The notes beneath the pieces are model-generated. The model ran no database searches, was not told the origin of the DNA, and was given only the letters and a program-made list of their open reading frames with translations. Positions 16,634-25,585 of a DNA stretch of 64,000 bases are shown in pieces. Within the stretch, counting starts at the first letter, position 1; each line of letters begins with the position of its first letter. The DNA comes from Alteromonas aestuariivivens (GTDB lineage Bacteria > Pseudomonadota > Gammaproteobacteria > Enterobacterales > Alteromonadaceae), in NCBI RefSeq assembly GCF_003367475.1, contig NZ_QRHA01000003.1, positions 300,853-364,852 of the forward strand, in the 5' to 3' direction. A program made the position numbers and the translations under genes.

Positions 16634-17956
16634 GTGGCTAGCAACATTCAACTTTTTCGAGCCAGTATTGTTCACTTCCCGCATCAGACCCATACGCCGG
16701 ACGACGACGCCATTTTTTTCGAAGATGGGGCGTTGGTGATCAGAAATGACACCATTGTTGATGTAGGCGTATACGCTGAAATTCAGAACCTCTATCCTGA
16801 AGCTCAACTGCATGATCATCGCGGCAAGTGGATATTGCCCGGCTTTATCGACAGCCACTTGCACTACCCACAAACAGAAATCATCGGTCAGTACGGCAAG
16901 CAATTACTGCACTGGCTGGAAACTTACACCTTCCCTACGGAAAAACGTTTCAGTGAGCGGGATTATGCCGAGCGGATCGCCGCGGTGTTCTTGCGCCAAC
17001 TGCTTAAAAACGGCACCACGACCGGGCTGGTATTTTCAACGGTGCATCAATCCGCTACCGAAACCCTGTTTGAACAGGCTAGCCAGCTGAATATGGCGAT
17101 GGTAACCGGTAAGGTCTGCATGGACCGTAATTGCCCGGATTACCTCATGGACTCTCCAGCTCTTGCCCAAAGGGAAAGTGCCGAACTGATTGAACGCTGG
17201 CACGGTAAAGGAAGGAATCTGTATGCCCTCACCCCCAGATTTGCTCCCACCAGCAGCGAAGCACAGATGGCCGCTCTGGGCGAACTGGCCCAGCAATACC
17301 AGGATGTATTCATTCAGACCCACCTTTCCGAAAATCTGGACGAAATTGCCTGGGTGAAGAGCCTTTATCCGGATCAGGATGGGTATTTAGCCGTTTACGA
17401 TAAATACCATATGGTGCGCAGCCGTGCCGTGTTTGGCCATTGTGTCCACCTTACCGATGAAGAATGGCAGCGCCTGCATGATGCCAACGCCAGCGTCGCG
17501 TTTTGCCCCACATCGAATCTGTTTCTGGGCAGTGGGCTGTTTGATCTGGCCAAGGCTCAGGCCAGTCAGGTGCATCTTACACTGGCTTCAGATGTGGGCG
17601 GTGGTACCGGCTTTAACCTGTTGCGTACCTATGGCGAGGGCTACAAAATCTGCCAACTGCGACACACAGCATACTCGCCGTTGCATGGCCTTTACAGCAT
17701 GACCCAGGGTGCCGCTATCGCCCACCAGCTTAGCCACAGTATTGGTAACCTGAATCCCGGCACCCATGCGGATTTTGTTATTCTGCAACCGGCTTTTGAC
17801 GAACTGACACAGTTGCGCCTTGCCGATTCCAGGGACCCACAGGATATGATTTTTGCAATGAGCATGCTGGGTGACGATCGCGCCATCTTTGAAACCTGGG
17901 TCGCAGGTGAGTGTGTTTACGCCAAACAGGAGGAAATGCCCTATGCCATGGTTTGA
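16634..17956 (+). CDS. guaD: Guanine deaminase
   Basis: 440-residue amidohydrolase converting guanine to xanthine. Zinc-site motifs are DSHLHYPQTE (about 75), TRFAPT-like PRFAPTSS, QTHLSEN, GHCVHL, and LASDVGGG near the C terminus, in the canonical order. The GTG start at 16634 comes directly after the uraH stop, and GGGGAAG in the end of uraH serves as ribosome-binding site. It feeds guanine into the xanthine branch served by XdhAB. Confidence 0.94.
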   Translation: MASNIQLFRASIVHFPHQTHTPDDDAIFFEDGALVIRNDTIVDVGVYAEIQNLYPEAQLHDHRGKWILPGFIDSHLHYPQTEIIGQYGKQLLHWLETYTFPTEKRFSERDYAERIAAVFLRQLLKNGTTTGLVFSTVHQSATETLFEQASQLNMAMVTGKVCMDRNCPDYLMDSPALAQRESAELIERWHGKGRNLYALTPRFAPTSSEAQMAALGELAQQYQDVFIQTHLSENLDEIAWVKSLYPDQDGYLAVYDKYHMVRSRAVFGHCVHLTDEEWQRLHDANASVAFCPTSNLFLGSGLFDLAKAQASQVHLTLASDVGGGTGFNLLRTYGEGYKICQLRHTAYSPLHGLYSMTQGAAIAHQLSHSIGNLNPGTHADFVILQPAFDELTQLRLADSRDPQDMIFAMSMLGDDRAIFETWVAGECVYAKQEEMPYAMV

Positions 17957-19148
17957 CTGGCTCTCATTATTCGTACGCTGGTTTCACGTGATTGCCGGTG
18001 TCGCCTGGATAGGCGCTTCATTTTATTTTATCTGGCTGGACAACAGCCTGGAGAGCCCGCCGGAGTGGAAAAAGCAAAAGGGCATCAAAGGCGATTTATG
18101 GGCGGTACACGGTGGCGGTTTTTACGAGGTTGCCAAATACGCCTACGGCCCGGAGAAAATGCCTGAAAACCTGCACTGGTTTAAGTGGGAAGCCTACACC
18201 ACCTGGCTGAGTGGTTTTGCCTTGCTGATTCTGGTGTACTACCTGGGGGCATCCGCCTATCTTATCGATCCTTCAGTAATGCCAATGGAAAGCGGGCAGG
18301 CCATTGGTTTGGGGCTGGCACTGGTATTTGGCGGATTGGTTTTATACGAGCTGGCCTGTCGCAGCCCGTTGAGCCAGTACCCGGTAGTTTTTGCCTGTTG
18401 TCTGGCGGTAATGATTTGCCTTGCCACTTACCTCGCATGCCACTGGTTCAGCGGCCGGGGGGCATATATCCATGTGGGCGCCCTGATCGGAACCATCATG
18501 GCCGGGAACGTGCTGTTCAATATCATGCCTGCGCAACGCAAAATGGTGGCGGCGGTTGCCAACAAACAGGACATCAATCCCGCCTGGGGCGAAGGTGCCA
18601 AACTGCGCTCTGTGCACAACAATTACTTTACCCTGCCACTGCTGTTTATCATGATCAGCAATCACTACCCTATGACCTATCAGCATGAATGGAACTGGCT
18701 GGTACTCATTCTGATTATTGCGATTTCTGCGTGGATCCGGCATTTTTTCAATTTGCGCCACCACGGTATCGTCAAACCCGGCATACTGGTGTCAGGGGCT
18801 GCAGCCATGCTTGCTCTGAGTATTTGGGTTTCGTGGCCGGATGCCTCTCCCGCTTCGCTCAATACGCAGGAAAGCACCAAGGCCAATACTGAAGTGGATG
18901 ACCAAACTGTTATGCAGCTGGTTGAAACCCATTGTCAGAGCTGCCATTCCCGTTCACCCACAGACGACATTTTCAAAATAGCTCCTCTGGGGGTTGTGCT
19001 TGACGGTTGGGAAGATGTGGAGCGGCTTGCTCCTCAGATAGTACAGCGGGCTGCCATAACCAAAGATATGCCTTTTATGAACAAAACCAATATGACTGAG
19101 GATGAACGCAACCAGCTGGCGCAGTGGTATCAGCAACGTCAGCCGTAA
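17943..19148 (+). CDS. puuD: Membrane urate oxidase (urate hydroxylase) PuuD with cytochrome c domain
   Basis: 401-residue integral membrane protein oxidising urate to 5-hydroxyisourate and passing electrons to the respiratory chain. The N-terminal membrane domain (PF06181 type, WFHVIAGVAWIGASFYFIW, WAVHGGGFYEVAKY) has about eight helices; the C-terminal domain carries one haem c site CQSCH at about residue 332. ATG 17943 follows AGGAGG and overlaps guaD by 14 bp. This is the respiratory alternative to cofactor-free uricase, avoiding peroxide. Last gene of the operon. Confidence 0.94.
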   Translation: MPWFDWLSLFVRWFHVIAGVAWIGASFYFIWLDNSLESPPEWKKQKGIKGDLWAVHGGGFYEVAKYAYGPEKMPENLHWFKWEAYTTWLSGFALLILVYYLGASAYLIDPSVMPMESGQAIGLGLALVFGGLVLYELACRSPLSQYPVVFACCLAVMICLATYLACHWFSGRGAYIHVGALIGTIMAGNVLFNIMPAQRKMVAAVANKQDINPAWGEGAKLRSVHNNYFTLPLLFIMISNHYPMTYQHEWNWLVLILIIAISAWIRHFFNLRHHGIVKPGILVSGAAAMLALSIWVSWPDASPASLNTQESTKANTEVDDQTVMQLVETHCQSCHSRSPTDDIFKIAPLGVVLDGWEDVERLAPQIVQRAAITKDMPFMNKTNMTEDERNQLAQWYQQRQP

Positions 19149-19206
19149 TTATGCAACCAGCCTGCGGCGTGTTTAACGTGAGTAGCCGGACTTTATAACA
19201 CTCTGC

Positions 19207-19224
19207 GCGCCCCTTGCGGGGCGC
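19207..19224. terminator. Hairpin between puuD and the convergent GGDEF gene
   Basis: Perfect 7-bp GC-rich stem GCGCCCC-TTGC-GGGGCGC, touching the stop codon of the minus-strand gene. No clear T-run on either strand. Confidence 0.45.
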
Positions 19225-20498
19225 TACACCCGCTGCTTATCCCTATACATCTGTTTATCAGCGGCGTCTATCCATTGCTGGGCATGTTGAAAGGAGGGCT
19301 GCCAGCTAACCCGCCCACAGCTGAATTTTAACGGAATGTCTCGCTCTTCCTCAGGAAGCCGAAAATGAATATTGAGTTGTAACAAACGCTGGTAAAACTG
19401 TTCTGCAGCGCCCTGCTCGGTATCGCACAACAACACAAGAAATTCATCACCACCGTAACGCCCAAGCTTGTCAGACTCCCTCAAACCATGCTGCAATCCT
19501 TCCGCAAAACTTCTGAGCGCGCAATCCCCTGCCCAGTGGCCATACTCATCGTTAATTTGCTTAAAATCATCCAAATCGAGGAACATCAGGGTTGCAACAG
19601 ATTCGCTTCGCTGCAGTCGTTTTACTTCAGCTTCAATCTGGTGGAGTATTTCCCGGCGATTATACAGGCCAGTCAGACTGTCAATCCGGTTCATCCTTGC
19701 CAGTTGTTTATTGGCGCGCCTCAGCGCATTTTCCAGTTCACGATCCGAACTGATATCCTCAGCCAGGCCTATAAGGTAGAGCTTTTTGCCTTTTTCATCG
19801 GTGATCACGTTTCCTCTGTCGCGAATGTAACGTACTTCACCGTCTGGCCTCAGTACCCGGTACTCAAGCTCCCAGCGGCTGTTATTTACCTGCTCGTAAT
19901 GGGCAACGACCCGGGCATGGTCATCCGGATGCACAAAACTCAGATAACTTCGTGGTGAGCGAAGCAGTGCCTCCTGCGGCCGGCCCCAAATCTTCTGAAA
20001 CCCTTCATTTACGTAGAACAGAGAATCCAGCCGCGGCGACGCCACCCAGATCATAATGTGATCGGACATGGCGCCAATAATTTTGCCGAACGTTCTTTCG
20101 GTTTCATACAGCTGTGCAGCAATACGTTTCTTCTCCGCAATATCATCAACCACGGAAACAAAAAAATCCGGGTTGCCCTGTGCGTCCCTGACCAGCGAGA
20201 CCGTCAGGCGCCCCCAGACCCTGAGGCCTGACTTATGAACGTACTGTTTCTCTATGGAAAAGGTTTCACTCACGCCCTCCAGCAGAGAGTGAACATGATG
20301 CAGGTCAATAGCCAGGTATTCTTCCGGCGTAACCTGCTGGAAGGTCATGTTGGTCAGCTCATCTTCCGAGTAACCAAGAAACTCACACAGGCGGGGATTT
20401 ACCTCAATGAAACGCCCTTCCGGGCTGACGTGAGCCATACCCATTGCACAATGCTGAAATATCTTCTGATATGACTCTGCAGACGATTTGTCAGGCAT
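19224..20498 (-). CDS. PAS-PAS-GGDEF diguanylate cyclase
   Basis: 424-residue cytoplasmic protein making cyclic di-GMP. Two PAS domains (about 8-125 and 140-255; the first begins FQHCAMGMAHVSPEGRF) precede a GGDEF domain with an intact active site YGGDEF. The allosteric inhibitory site is present as RESD five residues before it, so product inhibition is expected. No membrane segment, so the signal is probably intracellular and sensed by the PAS domains. Monocistronic. Confidence 0.92.
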   Translation of the reverse strand: MPDKSSAESYQKIFQHCAMGMAHVSPEGRFIEVNPRLCEFLGYSEDELTNMTFQQVTPEEYLAIDLHHVHSLLEGVSETFSIEKQYVHKSGLRVWGRLTVSLVRDAQGNPDFFVSVVDDIAEKKRIAAQLYETERTFGKIIGAMSDHIMIWVASPRLDSLFYVNEGFQKIWGRPQEALLRSPRSYLSFVHPDDHARVVAHYEQVNNSRWELEYRVLRPDGEVRYIRDRGNVITDEKGKKLYLIGLAEDISSDRELENALRRANKQLARMNRIDSLTGLYNRREILHQIEAEVKRLQRSESVATLMFLDLDDFKQINDEYGHWAGDCALRSFAEGLQHGLRESDKLGRYGGDEFLVLLCDTEQGAAEQFYQRLLQLNIHFRLPEEERDIPLKFSCGRVSWQPSFQHAQQWIDAADKQMYRDKQRV

Positions 20499-20919
20499 TC
20501 AGGTCCTTCCAATGTCGGATGAAATTCTAAAGTTCACAGTCACAGACAAGACTTCTCCTGACGGCGCTAGGTGTTAGGCGCTAACGCCAACAAAAAATAC
20601 ACAATTCTGAATATGAGGCAGGCTGAGTACCTTTTTTATCATCAATGCTCCGGCATGGCGGGCATAGGTAAGTACCTTATCTGAGTGTAGACTCAAAAAG
20701 TAATGAATGAAAACCCGACCATTGTCGTATATACCGGTTATAACTTTGGCATTGACTGGAAACCGCCATAAAAACACTCCCCGCCAAATTCGGTGTATAT
20801 GTGTAACAACTGCTACACTGGCTTTAGGTCGTTGCATTAAAAGCCTTTTTCTGTGCCCTGCCTTATAAAGTTGCCATCAGAAATGGGAAAACAACAAACT
20901 GCATATTGGAGAAAATACC
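20499..20919. other. Intergenic region
   Basis: 421 bp. It contains a short palindromic stretch GGCGCTAACGCC around 20577-20588; nothing else specific is seen. A minus-strand frame at 20574-20837 has neither ribosome-binding site nor recognisable protein features. Confidence 0.4.
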
Positions 20920-21117
20920 ATGTCTACCAGTAAAATTATTGCCATTGCTCTGTTTATTGTTGGCGCCGGATTATTGTACTACGGGTACCAGATTTCCGGG
21001 TCAGTCTCTTCCCAGCTCCAGGAATCGGTCACCGGCTCCATGTCTGACAAAGCTATATGGCACTACGCCGGGGGAATTATTTGCCTGGTGGTGGGTGCGA
21101 TACTCATCAAAAAATAA
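20920..21117 (+). CDS. DUF3185 small membrane protein
   Basis: 65-residue protein with two hydrophobic helices (IIAIALFIVGAGLLYYGY and YAGGIICLVVGAILI) joined by a short polar stretch that contains SMSDKAIWHYAGG, the pattern of DUF3185 proteins. GGAGA precedes ATG 20920. Function unknown; homologues are small inner-membrane proteins. It is monocistronic. Confidence 0.8.
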   Translation: MSTSKIIAIALFIVGAGLLYYGYQISGSVSSQLQESVTGSMSDKAIWHYAGGIICLVVGAILIKK

Positions 21118-21557
21118 CTTTCAAAGACAGCCGCTTGGCAATCTCAGGGGGGCATAATCACATCTCCCCTGAGGTTAAGCATAAATTCGACAACACCTTC
21201 CTCGATTCCAGACAAAGTTCAACGCCATTTAAACAACGACGTTACTGGTTGCCACTTGCATGCATTAACCGTTTTACGCTGGCGGGATCCTTTAGCCTCT
21301 CCTAAACTCACACTGATCGATTTTGTTTGTTAATGAATGTTTAATGATCTGTTACGTGTAATTTAGATTCTAACTGAAGATACTGTCAGACAGGAAGAAC
21401 CAAAATCGAGCAAAAATACTCAAATAATACTGCATCGCAAACACAGTTTTTGCTGTTTATAAAAGGTTACTACGGTGTGAATCAACAAAGCGTATAACGC
21501 GAACAGATTCAAAGTGTTTGAAGAGCAATCTCATCCACAACTCCCAGAGGAATAAAT
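21118..21557. other. Intergenic region with hairpin
   Basis: 440 bp. A perfect 8-bp stem CTCAGGGG / CCCCTGAG (21143-21173) follows the small membrane-protein gene and may end its transcript. The rest is AT-rich leader for the next gene; ribosome-binding site AGAGGAA at about 21545-21551. Confidence 0.5.
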
Positions 21558-24008
21558 ATGAATGGACCCGCACTGAAAAACATTCAACACCACTGCCGCA
21601 TTGCCAGCCAGGTCGTCAGGCGCGGCACACTCGCACTGCTGGTTTTGTGTTTCACCAGCCAGGCGGCCGTAACGTTGGAAACCGAGGTTAAAATAACCGA
21701 CTATGGCCTGCATTTTGACGGACAAAATCTCGATTACGGTACGCTGGGCAACGCCGATACCACTACCGAAACCTATGACTACTTTTTTGGGCCCAATATT
21801 TCTGCCCACGGAGATGCCGTAAAAACCTACAAGCACTACGTATTTATGACCTGGTATCGTGGTGGAAAATACGACCGTCATGTCATGTTATCCCGCTACA
21901 ATACACAAACAGGGGCTATTGCCTCCATTGAGTTTCCCCATCAGCACACTGGCTTCAGAGGTGACCCAAACGTAGGGGAATCCCACAATACCATCGCGCT
22001 CGCAATCAGCCCGATAAACGGCACAATCCACATGCTCTACGACATGCACGCTTACACTGACACCAATCATGGCGGCGCTTTCGAAGACGACTATTTTCGC
22101 TATACCTACAGTATTCCCGGAGCAGCTGACGTTTCTGACAATAACTTTACCCTCACCCAGTTTGTAAAGGATACCAGTAGCCTCAGCCAGGGAAGCGATG
22201 ATTACAAACATCTCACCATGACCGGAAACTTAAGCGATAAAGCAAACTTTGCCAGCCTTACCTATCCGACATTTTTCACCAACACCGATGGCACTTTATT
22301 GCTCTACATGCGCAAAGGCGGTAACAACAACGGTGGTTATGTATTTAACCGCTACGACGACGCCACTCAAACCTGGTCGAACTTTACCGAATTTAACGTG
22401 GTAAGTGCTGTGAACTATGGTAACGCCTACAATTGGGGATTGTATGGCCACATGAAATACGTCAACGGTAAGCTCAGGGTCGGCTTTCAACAACGGAGCA
22501 GCAACAACAACGACAAATTCAAATATCAGAACGGCCTCTACTACGCCTATTCTGATCACCCTGAAGGCAATGGCAGCTGGAAAAATCATCAAGGCCAGAA
22601 TATGACCTTTCCACTGATCAACTCGGATGAAATCAAATTTTACGAGCCGGGAGATTTGATTACTCACACCGAAGCAAATTCGGTTTACATTGTTGGCAAT
22701 TTTGACTGGACAGTAACGGATGCGGGAGATGTGCATTTCATCAGCAAGGTGCGCTCAACAGACACCAGCAGGCCCGATTATCAGGAAGTGTACCTGCATT
22801 CTTACAAACCAGCCGGCAGCGGCAGTTTCATCCATTCAACCAATTTTACCGGTGCCACTGATATTTATACTGCTGGCAACAATGTCTATATCATTGGTTT
22901 AAATTCATCCGGGTACCCCTACGTAGAAAAGGCCACCGGAGGCACCAATAATTTCACCCAGGTTTACGAACAAACATCGGGAACCCAGTTTGACCATGGT
23001 GTAGTACATATAGACAACGGCAAACTGTATTACTACCTGATGGAAAATTCATCCGGCACCACCCAGCCGCTTTACCTGCAGATAATAGACCTCGATATCT
23101 ATCAGGCCCCGGTGGTGAGCTTCCAGCAATCCGCTATCACACTGGACGAAGGCTACCAGCAACTTTATCTCGATGTAGGGGCTGTCAGTCCAACCGCCGG
23201 AGTGCTTATCAGCAATGTGAAACTTTATGTGGATGGGAATTTCATTCGCCAGGAGTTAGTGGCACCTTACGAATGGGGGCATTCGGGCTCTCCGAATTCA
23301 GCAGAACTGCTTGGGCTCAGCGCTGGCCAGCATACCATTACAGCGGTGGCGACAGATGAAAACGGGCTGGAGGGTGAAGCATCGCTAACCGTAACCGTGA
23401 ATAATACAGCGGTACCAGTTGTCAGCTTTCCGTCATCCAGTATCACATTGGAAGAAGGTTATCAGCAGCTCTACCTTGATGTAAGTGCGGTTAGCCCGGC
23501 AACAGGTGTTTCGATTAGCGATGTAAAGCTTTACGTTGATGGTAATTTCATTCGCCAGGAGTTAGTGGCACCTTACGAATGGGGGCATTCGGGCTCTCCG
23601 AACTCAGCGGAACTGCTTGGGCTTAGCGCTGGCCAGCATACCATTACAGCAGTGGCGACGGATGAAAATGGGCTGGAGGGGCAAAGTTCACTGGCCGTAA
23701 CCGTTAACGCCTCTTCAGGAGCCTGCAGCAGTACCACCGATATAACGTGGGACACCCGTACCGAAGTGCAATTGAGTGGTTCTGACAGCTGCATTCGTTT
23801 TGACAGAGATCTGACCGGTAGCACCGTACAATTCTGGGACAGTGACACAAACACCTCCTGCGACTTTAACGGCACGGCAAGTTCGGTAGATGGCACAGGT
23901 TCAATTGTAATTGATGCCACCTACAAACAATCTTCCGATTACACAGGAACTGTGCTGCAACTGACGCCAAGCAATGGTTGTCAGTTTATCAAAGTAAGAG
24001 CGTACTAA
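21558..24008 (+). CDS. Secreted BNR-type polysaccharide lyase-like protein with Ig repeats
   Basis: 816-residue exported protein. A signal peptide (hydrophobic [15 protein letters not shown], about residues 27-41) is followed by a beta-propeller-like domain of the BNR_4 type (about 45-515) with [30 protein letters not shown] and YDMHAY; proteins of this type include ulvan lyases (PL24/PL25), so degradation of an algal polysaccharide is a plausible role. Next come two 102-residue Ig-like repeats (about 517-720) and a Cys-containing C-terminal domain (about 725-816) that may bind carbohydrate or be a sorting domain. Enzyme class is an inference; the active-site assignment needs alignment. AGAGGAA precedes the start. 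Confidence 0.65.
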   Translation: MNGPALKNIQHHCRIASQVVRRGTLALLVLCFTSQAAVTLETEVKITDYGLHFDGQNLDYGTLGNADTTTETYDYFFGPNISAHGDAVKTYKHYVFMTWYRGGKYDRHVMLSRYNTQTGAIASIEFPHQHTGFRGDPNVGESHNTIALAISPINGTIHMLYDMHAYTDTNHGGAFEDDYFRYTYSIPGAADVSDNNFTLTQFVKDTSSLSQGSDDYKHLTMTGNLSDKANFASLTYPTFFTNTDGTLLLYMRKGGNNNGGYVFNRYDDATQTWSNFTEFNVVSAVNYGNAYNWGLYGHMKYVNGKLRVGFQQRSSNNNDKFKYQNGLYYAYSDHPEGNGSWKNHQGQNMTFPLINSDEIKFYEPGDLITHTEANSVYIVGNFDWTVTDAGDVHFISKVRSTDTSRPDYQEVYLHSYKPAGSGSFIHSTNFTGATDIYTAGNNVYIIGLNSSGYPYVEKATGGTNNFTQVYEQTSGTQFDHGVVHIDNGKLYYYLMENSSGTTQPLYLQIIDLDIYQAPVVSFQQSAITLDEGYQQLYLDVGAVSPTAGVLISNVKLYVDGNFIRQELVAPYEWGHSGSPNSAELLGLSAGQHTITAVATDENGLEGEASLTVTVNNTAVPVVSFPSSSITLEEGYQQLYLDVSAVSPATGVSISDVKLYVDGNFIRQELVAPYEWGHSGSPNSAELLGLSAGQHTITAVATDENGLEGQSSLAVTVNASSGACSSTTDITWDTRTEVQLSGSDSCIRFDRDLTGSTVQFWDSDTNTSCDFNGTASSVDGTGSIVIDATYKQSSDYTGTVLQLTPSNGCQFIKVRAY
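23106..23717 (+). repeat. Tandem 306-bp repeat inside the lyase-like gene
   Basis: Two 306-bp units (23106-23411 and 23412-23717), each encoding one Ig-like domain. The second half of each unit (from about 23238 and 23544) is nearly identical even at synonymous sites, while the first half has diverged. This points to recent duplication or gene conversion. Confidence 0.85.
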
Positions 24009-24018
24009 GTGACAACCT

Positions 24019-24051
24019 CCTGTCGGGCGATGCCCGTTCATCGCCGACAGG
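24019..24051 (+). terminator. Terminator-like hairpin after the lyase-like gene
   Basis: CCTGTCGGGCGATG / CATCGCCGACAGG, a 13-bp stem with one bulged G, 10 nt after the stop codon. The sequence after it is mixed (ATTCCCCTTT) rather than a clean T-run. Confidence 0.6.
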
Positions 24052-24151
24052 ATTCCCCTTTGAAGGACGGAGCCTTGATATTTGCTATGCCACTTTGATT
24101 TCACAACAGGGGTTAATTGGCACGGCCCACTTTCCCGATAGTAACTATTGA

Positions 24152-24817
24152 TCAACGGGATACAATAGTTACCCGTCCTGACGGCAAATGAATCAGCAAA
24201 AAATCTCCCTTAACAATGCGAGGATTTTTCTTTAGTGACTGAATCAAGATTTCTCTTTTTCGTGCCTCTATAAAAGATGGCATAGATGCAATTCGATTTA
24301 GAATTTCAAGAGGCGTGTTTTCATTGCTTACCAATGATATCAGCGTTCCAATGTGCTCTTCCTTTTTTGATAGTGCTTCAAGCAAATCAATAGGTGAAGA
24401 CGGATTTCCAGCTAATAAATTATCAATTTCATAACCTGTAGGAATTTCAAAACCTTCCAATTCCCGAAGTCTTTCTGGGCGAGTCTCTGGATTGGATGCG
24501 TCCTGATATGCTGAATATTCAAGAAAAGCTTTAGCCGAAAAACCAACGTATAGGAAAACAAAAAAAATCAATCCAGAAATACGAACAAAAGCCCCAATTA
24601 AATTACCTTCAAATCTTTTCACTTTGATTTCATTCAAAAAATATGATAACCCCATCACAAGCACCATCGCCACAACAACAATACTTAAAACATAAAAACC
24701 GAGTTGAGGATCCACTTTTCCATACAAGATCACACCATTAAAAAAAAGGTAAGGAACAACCGCAAAAAAAGAGAAAAGAAAACCACCTGAATGAGGACCA
24801 AAAACCTTACTCAACAT
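24152..24817 (-). CDS. Hypothetical membrane protein
   Basis: 221-residue protein, not recognised. Three hydrophobic helices occupy about residues 10-32, 38-60 and 75-100 (FVRISGLIFFVFLYVGFSA); the rest is a soluble C-terminal domain with a pattern reminiscent of variant leucine-rich repeats (LAGNPSSPIDLLEALSKKE, SNENTPLEILNRIASMP). The gene is clearly more AT-rich than its neighbours. Its ATG overlaps the stop of a truncated upstream frame (TAATG), so it was once second in an operon. Probably acquired horizontally; tRNA-Val lies about 490 bp away. Confidence 0.7.
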   Translation of the reverse strand: MLSKVFGPHSGGFLFSFFAVVPYLFFNGVILYGKVDPQLGFYVLSIVVVAMVLVMGLSYFLNEIKVKRFEGNLIGAFVRISGLIFFVFLYVGFSAKAFLEYSAYQDASNPETRPERLRELEGFEIPTGYEIDNLLAGNPSSPIDLLEALSKKEEHIGTLISLVSNENTPLEILNRIASMPSFIEARKREILIQSLKKNPRIVKGDFLLIHLPSGRVTIVSR

Positions 24818-24948
24818 TAACTTTTCCCTGCAATTAAGTTCAAATAGGTTAAGCCATGATTATTTTCATTTGGCTCTTCTAAATCAAAATATTTAACCAT
24901 TCCAGCATCACCACCAGAATTCAAAAAATAGTATAGCGAGCTTTTAAA
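24817..24948 (-). pseudogene. 3' remnant of a gene upstream of the membrane protein
   Basis: A 43-codon frame without a plausible start codon ends in TAA that overlaps the next gene's ATG. It reads sensible protein (for example NSGGDAGMVKYFDLEEPNE) and is preceded by a stop at 24949-24951. This looks like the C terminus of a coupled partner gene whose front part was lost. The parent family is not recognised. Confidence 0.5.
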
Positions 24949-25306
24949 TTAACTATCGTAAACCCATGGTAACGAAGCAGTCTGACAAATAGATGTTACC
25001 CCGCTATATATTCTAAATAACTGTTCGGAAGTTCAGATTCCCCTGCATAATTGTTCCTGAGAGCAGAAACAGTGCAAACGCAGGCTTGTGATTTTTTATC
25101 CCATTCAGGACAGCCATATCGATATCATCGGTATTCCACAACAGGCAGCATGTACAATTTCCTTTAGCGGTTGTTTAAAGGAAAACGCCCCTGGATGACT
25201 CGAACTTTTAACCCAACAAAATTGGTATTTAATGAGATGGCATTTTTACAGTAATAATAATTACTTAGAAAAGTTGATGGATTTGAAACAGTGCAAGGCG
25301 AGTAAG
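24949..25306. other. AT-rich non-coding stretch beside tRNA-Val
   Basis: 358 bp with no gene. It holds a perfect hairpin TTTCCTTTA-N9-TAAAGGAAA (25158-25184) and a tRNA T-loop-like string GACTCGAAC (25197-25205) without a matching tRNA body. Likely decayed foreign DNA. Confidence 0.4.
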
Positions 25307-25383
<77 letters not shown>

Positions 25384-25585
25384 ATTTTAGAAATGTTTCC
25401 GCAACAGAGCAGCGGATTCGGCGCGTATAATAGCGACGCTGCCTGTGGGGTGCAAGCACATTTTTGCAAGAACCAACCGTTTGTTCACTAATTCAGCAGT
25501 TTGCTCTGCCGGGTGCCAATTCCCATTCCTAACCTGAATAACTGTCCTAAAGTCCGCTCCTCCACTGACACTCAGGAACCGTTAT

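Noticed and set aside
20568..20590. Possible isolated attC core (GTTAGGC next to GCTAACG)
   Set aside because: It is only a short palindrome; there are no L arms or cassette structure around it.
20574..20837. 87-codon minus-strand frame in the intergenic region
   Set aside because: No ribosome-binding site, no domain, odd composition; treated as chance.
25181..25205. tRNA-like T-loop GACTCGAAC near tRNA-Val
   Set aside because: No acceptor, D or anticodon stem can be built around it; at most a decayed fragment.
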